This document shows positions 1-6,194 of a stretch of 22,153 nucleotides of DNA, one piece after another. The stretch spans positions 1 to 22,153 of the forward strand of contig CAZWBW010000042.1 in the NCBI GenBank assembly GCA_964632355.1, given 5' to 3'. Each line of letters opens with the position of its first letter. The stretch's first letter is position 1. The position numbers and the translations under genes are program-made. The notes under the pieces are model-generated. The model saw nothing but the letters and a program-made list of their open reading frames with translations, did no database searches and was not told the DNA's origin. Origin of the DNA: JALOAP01 sp964632355 (GTDB taxonomy: Bacteria; Chloroflexota; Dehalococcoidia; Tepidiformales; Tepidiformaceae).

Positions 1-1244
1 TCCGTTACCGCCGCGGTGATGGCGGCGCCCATCACGGGGTGCTCCTCCATCGCCCGCCGTTCCTCCCGCGTGAGCGGGCCCGGCTTCCGAAGGATCTCAT
101 CGGGCACCACGATTTTGCCGAGGTCGTGGATGGGCCCACCGAGGCTCAACGCCCACAGGTCTTCCTTCGGGATCGCCAGTTCGCGACCGAGCGAGATTGC
201 CAGCTGCGTCGCATGGTCGCTGTGGAAACGCGTGTAGCTGTCGCGGCGGTCGATCGCTTTCACCAGGTTGCGGAGCGCTCGCAGGCTGGCCAGCTTCACC
301 TCCGGTTCGGTGCTCCCTGCGTCCAATCCGCCGACGAGCGACTGGGCGACCGACTTGTCGAGGTACATCTGCTGTTCGGCCTCGGCCACGAGGTCGCGGG
401 GGCTCTGACCCTCGCGGAAGGTCGCCACCCCGCAACTCACACGCGTGGGTAGCCGTATCCCCGACTCGCCGGCGATCTCCATCTTTGCGACGCGCGCCCG
501 CAGCCGTGTGATGAGCTGGCTGACCGTGGCGGCGCCCATCCCCGGGAACACTCCAACGAACTCGTCGCCGCCGAACCGGCCGAAGACGGCGGGGTCCCGA
601 ACGATGGCGCGCAGTTCGGCCGCAAACCGGCGGAGCAGCGCATCGCCCCGTTCGTGCCCGATGTAGTCGTTCAGCAGCTTGAAGTTATCGATGTCGAAAT
701 AGGCAACCGTCAGCGGCTTCCGCGTCCGCGATGCTTGCTGTACGGCCTCCGCCAGGAACTCGTCGAGGTAGCGGCGGTTCGGGCAGCCGAGCAGCGCGTC
801 CGTATAGGCGAGCTCGCGGTAGGCCTCGGCCTGCTCAGCCGCCAGCCGCTGCTTCCGCGAGTCCACGGCCTTGTTCAGCAGGTGCCAGAACATCTCGATG
901 CTGAACGGCTTCCCAAGGAAGTCGTCCGCACCCGCCTTCATCGCCGCCACTGCGGTGTCGACATCGATGAAGCCGGTCACCGCGAGGATCCCTGCTCGCG
1001 GGCAGAGGTCACGCGCCTGCGCGATGATCTCGATCCCGGACATATCCGGCAGGCTGATGTCAGTCGCGATGGCTTCGAATCGCGAGGAGCGCAACGCGGC
1101 GAGCGCGGCCTCGCCCGTTCGCACGAGCTCCACTTCGCACGCCTGCCGCGAGAGCACGAGTTGGACGAGTTGCCCGAGCGACGGATCATCCTCCACCACC
1201 AGCACGCGCAGTGCTTCCTCTCCGCTCTCACGAACGCCATTCAT
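1..1244 (-). CDS. Response regulator with REC, GGDEF and HD-GYP domains (C-terminus beyond left edge)
   Basis: Cyclic-di-GMP signalling protein; 414 residues are visible and the reading frame stays open to the window edge. Residues about 12-125 form a receiver domain: acidic pocket D19/D20, phospho-acceptor D62 in TDISLPDMSG, T90 and K112 in GKPF. Residues about 145-300 form a GGDEF domain with the signature intact (RFGGDEF, D227/E228); the usual RxxD inhibitory site five residues upstream is not intact. From about 330 an HD-GYP domain begins, with H341/D343, HDLGK (H373, D374) and the following PDEILRKPGPL typical of the family. It could therefore make and degrade cyclic di-GMP under control of an unlinked sensor kinase. 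ATG at 1244 is chosen; an in-frame ATG at 1277 would add 11 residues, and neither has a convincing ribosome-binding site. The domain calls are firm; which output is active is not known. Confidence 0.93.
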   Translation of the reverse strand, partial: MNGVRESGEEALRVLVVEDDPSLGQLVQLVLSRQACEVELVRTGEAALAALRSSRFEAIATDISLPDMSGIEIIAQARDLCPRAGILAVTGFIDVDTAVAAMKAGADDFLGKPFSIEMFWHLLNKAVDSRKQRLAAEQAEAYRELAYTDALLGCPNRRYLDEFLAEAVQQASRTRKPLTVAYFDIDNFKLLNDYIGHERGDALLRRFAAELRAIVRDPAVFGRFGGDEFVGVFPGMGAATVSQLITRLRARVAKMEIAGESGIRLPTRVSCGVATFREGQSPRDLVAEAEQQMYLDKSVAQSLVGGLDAGSTEPEVKLASLRALRNLVKAIDRRDSYTRFHSDHATQLAISLGRELAIPKEDLWALSLGGPIHDLGKIVVPDEILRKPGPLTREERRAMEEHPVMGAAITAAVT

Positions 1245-1332
1245 ATTGAGGATTCTCGGAACCTTCCCCGGTTCCATGAGGGGAGGCGGAGCGGATTCGC
1301 TGGTGGAGGGAAGGCAATCCCCGCAGGGATCG

Positions 1333-2001
1333 CTACTTCGGCACGACCCAGATGCGGCCCGCGACCTGTGTGCCCATCACGATCGAGTGACCCCGGATGC
1401 AGGCGGTAACCGTCCCCCGGTAGTGCTCCACCGACTCGAGCGTTACCACTTCACCCGGCCGGATGCCTTCGCTGTCGAAAAAGCGGAGGAGCTGCTCGTC
1501 TTCTTCGAACACCCGGTCAATGATGGCCTGCTCGCCTTCCTTCATATCGGCGAGCGTCGTCCGTGGTAGCTTCTTCGGCGCACCCGGGCCCGGGATCGGA
1601 TAACCGAACGGGCTGCGCGTCGGCCGGCCCAGCGCCTCGTAGAGATGGGGCTCCGTCACGTCGGAGATGCCGTGTTCCAGCAGGTGCGCTTCTTCGTACG
1701 CGCGCCACCACGGGACATGCAGCACCTCGACGAGCAGGCATTCGGCAAGCCGGTGCCGCCGCACCATCTGTTCCGCGCGGCGCAGCCCCTCCGGAGTCAG
1801 GCGGATGATCTTCTTCGAGTCCACCTCTACCAGGCCATCGCGCTGCAGCCGCTTCAGCATCCCTGCCACCGAGGGCGGCGTGATGTCCAGCCGGTCGGCG
1901 AGCCGCACGGCGATCACGTCCTGACCCTCGTCGTGGTGCATTCGATAGATCGCGGTCAGGTAATCGTCACTGGCGACGTTAGACACTTGTGGGGGTGGCA
2001 T
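1333..2001 (-). CDS. DtxR/IdeR/MntR-family metal-dependent transcriptional regulator
   Basis: A 222-residue repressor of the family that senses Fe(II) or Mn(II). Order: winged helix-turn-helix (residues about 8-70, with DITPPSVAGMLKRLQRDGLV as recognition region), metal-binding dimerisation domain (about 75-145), and a C-terminal SH3/FeoA-like domain (about 150-222). Candidate metal ligands are H83, E87, H106, E109 and H110 (HLLEH). Position 13 is Asp, as in MntR Asp8, where DtxR has Met10, and His106 stands where DtxR has Cys102, so the metal preference cannot be read directly. ATG at 2001 is used; no clear ribosome-binding site precedes it. The frame stays open far upstream but crosses the oppositely oriented ferritin-like gene, so the longer form is an artefact. 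It is divergent from the di-iron gene pair, which suggests that it controls them (inference). Confidence 0.9.
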   Translation of the reverse strand: MPPPQVSNVASDDYLTAIYRMHHDEGQDVIAVRLADRLDITPPSVAGMLKRLQRDGLVEVDSKKIIRLTPEGLRRAEQMVRRHRLAECLLVEVLHVPWWRAYEEAHLLEHGISDVTEPHLYEALGRPTRSPFGYPIPGPGAPKKLPRTTLADMKEGEQAIIDRVFEEDEQLLRFFDSEGIRPGEVVTLESVEHYRGTVTACIRGHSIVMGTQVAGRIWVVPK

Positions 2002-2220
2002 CTTGGCCCGATGGTGCCATGAACGCGCACGGAGGGCCATTTTCCCGCACCGATTTGCTGCGAAAAGGGGTTGCTCACAGGCGAGCGAGCCTCGCCAGTA
2101 CCCATGTCCCGCGGCCGCGAACTGCCACCAGGAACCTACCAACTGGTAGAAAACCATCTTCCCTTGCGGTAGGTAGGGGCATAGACTATGGCACCTATTG
2201 AATTTGCGGCGAGGATTGCC
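2002..2220. promoter_or_regulatory. Divergent intergenic region between metalloregulator and di-iron gene, with candidate operator
   Basis: This 219-base region must carry the promoters for both divergent genes. It contains a perfect inverted repeat CTACCA-AC-TGGTAG at 2136-2149, followed by GGTAGG and GGTAGGGG at 2168-2179, so the same half-site appears several times within 45 bases. A weak -10-like TAGACT lies at 2182-2187. The palindrome does not match the textbook DtxR 19-mer or the Bacillus MntR box, so assigning it to the neighbouring regulator is inference from position only. Confidence 0.4.
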
Positions 2221-3264
2221 ATGGCTGCCAACCCGACCACCGAATCCGGCCTCGACCTCTCCTGGCTCGACCTCTACGACGAGCCAACGTCGGCCACCCC
2301 CGGCAAGAAGGGCCTGACCCTCAAAGAGATCAATCTCGGCCGGTACAGCGACGAGGAGCGCGGCGGCGGGGATATGACCCCGCGCCTGCGCGGCGTACAC
2401 CCACGACCCAACGCCCAGCGCTTCGGCCCGAACTACCAGTCGAAGGCTGACGTGTGGTCGGAAAACGTGATGATGCTCTACGAGGAGGCTGTCCAGCGGC
2501 AGTGGTCCTCGGCGCGCGACATCCCGTGGGACACCCTCGAAGAACTCCCCGACGAGATCGAGCGGGCCATGTGCCAGCTCTGCACCATGCTCACCGAAGT
2601 CGAGTTCATCGCGGGCGACGTCCCGGGCCAGTGGATGCCCTTCGTTAGCTCGCAGGACTTCGAAGCCGGCCTCTTCCTGATGACCCAGATCATGGACGAG
2701 GCCCGCCACACCGATGTCTTCCGCAAGCGCGCGCTGGCCAACGGCGGCGGCCTGCTCGCACAGGGCGCCAACCTCGGGCTTCGAACGCTCATCGAAGCGC
2801 GCGACTTCACCGAGATGTCGGTCCTCATGCACATCCAGGCCGAAGGCTTCGTGCAGTCGATGTTCCGGATGGGCGAACTCATCGGCCAGACCGACGCCGA
2901 CAAGCGCATCTTCCGCATGAGCGCCCAGGACGAATCCCGCCACCTTGCGTTCGGCGTCATGCACCTGAAGTACGTGCTCGATACCCAGCCCGAACGCCGC
3001 GAAGAGATCCACCACTACCTCGACAAGGCCGAGGGCGATGCGGCGGGCGGCGGTTCCGGCGACGTCACCTTCCCGCCCGTGTTCGAATCCCTCTGCATCC
3101 TGCTCGGCGGCGGCGTCGACAAGTTCGACGAAGGCGTGCAGAAGTTCCTGGTCCTTCGCAAGCGCCAGATCAACGAGTACCTCCACCGGCTCGAAGTCGC
3201 CGGTCTCGGCGATCGCCGCCAGCGCGTTGGCCCCCTCTTCGCGCAGTTCGTCGATCCCGAATAG
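2221..3264 (+). CDS. Ferritin-like / ribonucleotide reductase R2-like di-iron protein (catalytic member of a pair)
   Basis: A 347-residue soluble helical protein of the ferritin-like, R2-type di-iron superfamily. A full candidate ligand set is visible: E128 (or E126) in TEVEF, E160 and H163 in MDEARH, E208 in QAEGF, and E238 and H241 in QDESRH. This is the four-carboxylate, two-histidine pattern with spacing close to class I R2 and R2-like oxidases. I see no cysteine-rich or electron-transfer domain, and no R1 partner is nearby, so an oxidase or oxygenase role is as likely as radical generation. ATG 2221 is chosen because GAGG stands eight bases upstream; an in-frame ATG at 2188 lacks one. 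It is followed after 67 bases by a paralogue without the ligands, and the two are probably co-transcribed. Family membership is firm; substrate and reaction are unknown. Confidence 0.85.
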   Translation: MAANPTTESGLDLSWLDLYDEPTSATPGKKGLTLKEINLGRYSDEERGGGDMTPRLRGVHPRPNAQRFGPNYQSKADVWSENVMMLYEEAVQRQWSSARDIPWDTLEELPDEIERAMCQLCTMLTEVEFIAGDVPGQWMPFVSSQDFEAGLFLMTQIMDEARHTDVFRKRALANGGGLLAQGANLGLRTLIEARDFTEMSVLMHIQAEGFVQSMFRMGELIGQTDADKRIFRMSAQDESRHLAFGVMHLKYVLDTQPERREEIHHYLDKAEGDAAGGGSGDVTFPPVFESLCILLGGGVDKFDEGVQKFLVLRKRQINEYLHRLEVAGLGDRRQRVGPLFAQFVDPE

Positions 3265-3273
3265 CGCACATGT

Positions 3274-3303
3274 CACGGCCCCGGTTTGATGCCCGGGGCC
3301 GTG
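3274..3303 (+). terminator. Strong intercistronic hairpin between the two ferritin-like genes
   Basis: Perfect 11-bp stem (CACGGCCCCGG / CCGGGGCCGTG) with an eight-base loop, starting nine bases after the stop codon of the first gene. It is followed by TTCCCATTCCCC and not a T-run, so it may attenuate or protect the upstream message rather than stop transcription fully, setting a ratio between the two subunits (inference). Confidence 0.55.
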
Positions 3304-3331
3304 TTCCCATTCCCCAAGGGTGAGGTGATCC

Positions 3332-4552
3332 ATGTCCACGACCGAGGCGTTGGCGAGGATGGCCCGGCAACAGTCCACGAACGTCGAAATTCCCGAGGAA
3401 GCGCGCGACAAGGCCCGCGAGCTCGGCTGGGAAGACGGGCTTATCGAGCTCGCCATCAGCAAGGGCCACACGCTGCAGGAGGTCTGGCAGGCCCTCCGCG
3501 CCGGCGTTAGCGGCGAGCAGGCGAAACAGTTCCTCTCCGGCGGCCAGGTGGTGCGCCCCGACCTGCGCTGGATGCACGTTCCCACCGAATGGGGCATGCG
3601 CGTCCGCGCCTCGAACCCGGAAATGGGCCTCACCCTCGGCGACCTCCAGGTCGGTACCTACGGCGATGTCCCGGACATCTGGCCGAACCGCTCGGAAATC
3701 GCCCGCGGGTCCCATCCGAATCCCATCGTCGAAGACATGGGCTACACCATCTTCGAAAAGGCGATCGTCTGGGCCGACTGCGTCGTGCCGCTGTACGAAG
3801 AGGCCATCCGCGATCGTTGGGCCCCCGCGACCGACCTCCGATGGAATTCACTCGAGGCGCTGCCGGAAGACACCGAGAAGGCCGTCTGCCAGCTCATGAC
3901 CGAGCTCAGCGACCGCACCTACTTCCAGGGTTCGCTGATCAGCTCGTGGCTCCCCGAAATCAGCTACGGGTACCTCGAACTCAAGCTTTTCCTCTCCACC
4001 GTCATCTACGACCTCGCGAAGATGACCGAGGCCTTCCGCAAGCGCGCCCTTTCGAACGGCGGCGGGCTCGGGCTCCAGGCGCCTACCGATTACATGCGCG
4101 CCGCGAAGGAATCGCGATCCTATCCGGAGCTGATGGCGATCCTGTTCGTGCAGGACAGCACGCTCCTCACCTTCTTCAAGAACGGGCATCTCTTCGCCCA
4201 GAACCAGCTCGAACGCGATCTCTACGCGCTCTGCGCCCGCGACTACCAGCGGCTGATCGACTACCAGGTCGAGCGCCTGAAGCACTTCCTCTTCAAGATG
4301 CCCGAGCGCCGCATGGAGCAGAATCTCTACTTCAACAAGGCCGAGCACCGGCTGGCGAAAGACTGGAACGATGCAGTCGTGCGCGAACCACTCGCGATCT
4401 TGCTTGGCGGCGGCCGCGAGAACATCGACGCCGGCATGGCGAAGCTCAAGGAGTTCCGCAAGCTCCAGATCAACGAATACGTGGAAAACCTGAAGAAGGC
4501 GACGTTCGAACGAAACAACCTGAACGGACGCTTCCAGGATTTCCTGTCCTGA
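3332..4552 (+). CDS. Ferritin-like paralogue lacking the di-iron ligands (probable pseudo-enzyme partner)
   Basis: A 406-residue paralogue of the preceding protein. The shared core aligns with few gaps from about residue 135: LYEEA..RW, CQL.T.L, FRKRAL.NGGG, LLGGG, RK.QINEY. The metal ligands are gone: E160 and H163 of the partner align with L228 and M231 (YDLAKM), E238 and H241 with Y305 and L308 (RDYQRL), and E128 with T196. The E208 position falls at D275 or S276. An N-terminal helical extension of about 75 residues (ARELGWEDGLIELAISKGHT region) is absent from the partner. The start at 3332 is well supported by AGGTGATC, complementary to the 16S anti-Shine-Dalgarno, just before the ATG. 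Known parallels are yeast Rnr4 beside Rnr2 and the metal-free beta subunits of bacterial multicomponent monooxygenases. A structural role in a heteromer is inference. Confidence 0.8.
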   Translation: MSTTEALARMARQQSTNVEIPEEARDKARELGWEDGLIELAISKGHTLQEVWQALRAGVSGEQAKQFLSGGQVVRPDLRWMHVPTEWGMRVRASNPEMGLTLGDLQVGTYGDVPDIWPNRSEIARGSHPNPIVEDMGYTIFEKAIVWADCVVPLYEEAIRDRWAPATDLRWNSLEALPEDTEKAVCQLMTELSDRTYFQGSLISSWLPEISYGYLELKLFLSTVIYDLAKMTEAFRKRALSNGGGLGLQAPTDYMRAAKESRSYPELMAILFVQDSTLLTFFKNGHLFAQNQLERDLYALCARDYQRLIDYQVERLKHFLFKMPERRMEQNLYFNKAEHRLAKDWNDAVVREPLAILLGGGRENIDAGMAKLKEFRKLQINEYVENLKKATFERNNLNGRFQDFLS

Positions 4553-4572
4553 CGATTCGCCCGTAGACAATT

Positions 4573-4604
4573 GACCGGGCCGCTGCACGATCAGCGGCCC
4601 GGTC
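4573..4604 (+). terminator. Terminator-like hairpin after the ferritin-like pair
   Basis: Perfect 13-bp stem GACCGGGCCGCTG / CAGCGGCCCGGTC with a six-base loop, 20 bases after the second paralogue's stop codon. No T-run follows, so it is either a U-less terminator or a 3'-end stabilising structure. Confidence 0.6.
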
Positions 4605-4721
4605 CTGCGCCGGGCGAGAATTAAGGCCCTGGGTACTACCTCGTGAGCACGCTACACCATAGGAATGCAGGGCCAGGTGCCATTCCTGCATCCAGGTCTA
4701 CCTACTCGGGGTTCGGCTACC

Positions 4722-5180
4722 ATGTTTCCTAGAGCATCCGGAAAGGTGCGCAACACAGTCTTCCTTGTGCCGCTGGTGGCCCTTCTCGTCGCCCTCGGGA
4801 TAGCTGTCGCCGAGCGTTCTTCCGGGCCGCGTAACGTTGTGGCATTGGACAGGATTGATCAGAAGGCACCCGAAGGCTATGCAGCCGATCCAGTACCTCC
4901 GACACCGAAGCAGTGCGAGGATTTCAGCCGGCTCGCCCCGCTGATGTACGAGACCATTCGCGCGGACATTGGAGAACGGGTGTCGGACCTGGGCGAGAAG
5001 ACTGCGTTGATCGCTCAGCTTGATGCGGCCCGCGAGCGGTCAGATAGCTGGCTCGCCAATGGCTGCCCCCCCGACCCCGTGGTCGGCGTTTACCCATCGC
5101 TGGAGAAACAAGGCGACTTTGCGTTCCGCCTCTTGGACTGGCCCTCTCCGTCGCAGAACATTACGTTCGCCTGGCCATAG
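4722..5180 (+). CDS. Small membrane-anchored or secreted protein of unknown function
   Basis: A 152-residue protein that I do not recognise. Basic N-terminus (MFPRASGKVRN) followed by one hydrophobic segment, about residues 12-31 (VFLVPLVALLVALGIAVAE), that fits a signal anchor or uncleaved signal peptide. The rest is hydrophilic, with a proline-rich linker (DPVPPTPKQCEDF) and a mainly helical stretch; two cysteines (in KQCED and NGCPP) could form an extracytoplasmic disulfide. ATG 4722 is preferred because it puts the hydrophobic segment near the N-terminus. An in-frame ATG at 4665 adds 19 residues, but it lies within an inverted repeat (AGGAATG / CATTCCT, 4661-4687). A strong hairpin follows the gene. 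Its codon use is less GC-biased than that of the flanking genes. Confidence 0.55.
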   Translation: MFPRASGKVRNTVFLVPLVALLVALGIAVAERSSGPRNVVALDRIDQKAPEGYAADPVPPTPKQCEDFSRLAPLMYETIRADIGERVSDLGEKTALIAQLDAARERSDSWLANGCPPDPVVGVYPSLEKQGDFAFRLLDWPSPSQNITFAWP

Positions 5181-5201
5181 CCGAAAGGGGCACACACGCG
5201 A

Positions 5202-5232
5202 AAGCGCCCCCTCCATCGCGGAGGGGGCGCTT
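5202..5232. terminator. Intergenic terminator hairpin
   Basis: Perfect 13-bp stem AAGCGCCCCCTCC / GGAGGGGGCGCTT with a five-base loop, 21 bases after the plus-strand gene ending at 5180 and 21 bases before the end of the minus-strand gene at 5254. It can serve both converging genes. On the plus strand it is followed by only a weak T-rich stretch (GTCTATCT). Confidence 0.65.
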
Positions 5233-5253
5233 GTCTATCTGAACGGCGCGAAT

Positions 5254-5478
5254 TCAACTGCCGATGATGACCATCGCAAGCCGCCGCAGTAGCCCGAGGC
5301 GCTCGGCCGGGACACGGTTTGCGCGCGCGGCTCGTGCATCGGCCCGCAGTTCCGCCAGCGCGCGGTGGTGCGAAGCTGCCCGCCGCACCCATTCCGGCTC
5401 CACTTCGCCCGGGTGAACGAACCGCCCATAGTTCACGTACGCGAGGTCCTCGAGGTGGGCTAGCTGGTTCCCAAACAC
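5254..5478 (-). CDS. Small protein of unknown function (74 aa)
   Basis: A 74-residue basic, mostly helical protein with no recognised family. The N-terminal part (FGNQLAHLEDLAYVNYGRFV) is aromatic and acidic; the C-terminal half is rich in Arg, Ala and Leu and ends in LLRRLAMVIIGS. The start is GTG at 5478 with GGAG seven bases upstream, which is the main reason for taking it as real. It converges on the hairpin at 5202-5232. No signal peptide or metal-binding motif is visible. A chance open frame in GC-rich DNA remains possible. Confidence 0.5.
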   Translation of the reverse strand: MFGNQLAHLEDLAYVNYGRFVHPGEVEPEWVRRAASHHRALAELRADARAARANRVPAERLGLLRRLAMVIIGS

Positions 5479-5890
5479 GGTGTTCTCCAGTTCAACTCAG
5501 GCTAAGGGCGGCAATGGAGGCCGTCCGTTTCGCCGTCGGAAAAGCAGGATTGGCTTCGCGCGAGGAGATTCGCCGGTGTTCCCGCGGTCCAGCTCGCGCT
5601 GCGTGATCGCATCTCGCGTAAGCCAACCAGGATATGGTTCGCTGATGTGAGGCGCCCTGCGGCGGCTCGAAAGAATCGCAATATGCGGCGACGTTGTAGT
5701 TACGAGATACAGCACGGTTCCGTTCCTCCTGTAGTGCTGCGAGTTCTCCCTGCCGTATATTCGAAAACTCGACAGGGCTGTCCACGTATTCAGCGGTCGG
5801 CACATCGCTGACTATGCGTGATACCAGGGCACAGCTCCGCTAGACGGTACTGCGACCAGCGATTTCGAGACAAATGAGTGGACGTGCGAG
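5479..5890. other. Gene-poor stretch with no supported gene
   Basis: About 410 bases that look less GC-rich than the flanking genes. Two overlapping minus-strand open frames (to 5803 and 5805) have no ribosome-binding site, no recognisable motif and low-complexity Arg/Ser/Pro composition. I see no tRNA, repeat array or mobile-element end. It may hold promoters for the 74-residue gene on the left. Confidence 0.5.
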
Positions 5891-5926
5891 GGAAACAAAA
5901 ACGCCGTACCACTCACGGTACGGCGT
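5891..5926 (-). terminator. Textbook rho-independent terminator on the minus strand
   Basis: Read on the minus strand: 10-bp perfect stem ACGCCGTACC / GGTACGGCGT with a six-base loop, running directly into TTTTTGTTTCCC. It is the clearest intrinsic terminator in the left half of the window, and it sits 27 bases after an 18-codon ORF, marking a short transcript. Confidence 0.85.
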
Positions 5927-5952
5927 GACAGCCGGTCTACCGGAGCAGTCCT

Positions 5953-6009
5953 CTAGCGGTTTTGTCCCCTGCGAATGTCGGTGCGCACAAGCTTCGCAAC
6001 CTGGAACAT
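5953..6009 (-). CDS. Candidate 18-residue peptide ORF in its own short transcript
   Basis: The ORF encodes MFQVAKLVRTDIRRGQNR, net basic. ATG at 6009 is preceded by GGAGG with a six-base gap, a near-ideal ribosome-binding site. Upstream is a TTGACA...TAGTTT promoter and downstream a perfect intrinsic terminator, so the unit of roughly 150 bases looks like a dedicated small mRNA. No larger gene lies between the ORF and the terminator, which argues against an ordinary leader peptide for a downstream operon. It may instead be a regulatory RNA with incidental coding. Function unknown. Confidence 0.45.
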   Translation of the reverse strand: MFQVAKLVRTDIRRGQNR

Positions 6010-6010
6010 T

Positions 6011-6065
6011 GACTGCCTCCGGCGGAAGACTCCGCAACGAGTAGTGAAAGAAACTACGGGCAGTC
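6011..6065. ncRNA. Potential three-way-junction fold upstream of the 18-codon ORF
   Basis: An outer 7-bp inverted repeat (GACTGCC 6011-6017 with GGCAGTC 6059-6065) encloses two small hairpins, GCGGA-AGAC-TCCGC (6022-6035) and GTAGT-N7-ACTAC (6041-6057), given in plus-strand sense. On the minus strand the outer stem and the first hairpin flank the GGAGG ribosome-binding site. If transcription starts at the TTGACA/TAGTTT promoter, only the inner part is in the RNA, so the complete fold would need an upstream start or would act as DNA. Confidence 0.25.
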
Positions 6066-6080
6066 CACCTGTGCTGTCAA
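6051..6080 (-). promoter_or_regulatory. Sigma-70-like promoter for the small transcript
   Basis: On the minus strand, consensus -35 TTGACA (plus positions 6075-6080), an 18-base spacer and -10 TAGTTT (6051-6056). The predicted start is about 35-40 bases before the 18-codon ORF. The -10 matches only half of TATAAT. Confidence 0.45.
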
Positions 6081-6132
6081 CCCACTACAGCAGACATTTT
6101 CCCGGAACTGTGATCTCCTTCACATACACGAA

Positions 6133-6161
6133 GCGAACCCCGGGATTTCCCCGGGGTTCGC
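6133..6161 (-). terminator. Terminator hairpin of the Asp-rich lipoprotein gene
   Basis: 12-bp stem GCGAACCCCGGG / CCCGGGGTTCGC with a five-base loop, 34 bases beyond the lipoprotein stop codon in its direction of transcription. It is followed on the minus strand by TTCGTGTATG, only mildly T-rich. Confidence 0.65.
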
Positions 6162-6194
6162 CGAACACTGGTGCTTCGTCTTGCGGCCGGGCCG

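Noticed and set aside
1333..3633. A single 766-codon minus-strand open frame joining the metalloregulator to a long upstream part
   Set aside because: The upstream part is antisense to the well-supported ferritin-like genes and has no domain; only the last 222 codons form the regulator.
2221..4552. Class I ribonucleotide reductase beta subunits
   Set aside because: No alpha subunit (NrdA/NrdE) is nearby, the C-terminal R2 tail is not recognisable and one copy lacks ligands; superfamily membership only is claimed.
5492..5805. Two overlapping minus-strand open frames of about 102 codons
   Set aside because: No ribosome-binding site, no motif, and two different frames compete for the same DNA.
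6011..6065. A tRNA, suggested by the 7-bp closing stem and internal hairpins
   Set aside because: Too short, no T-arm consensus, no anticodon stem-loop of the right size and no CCA context.
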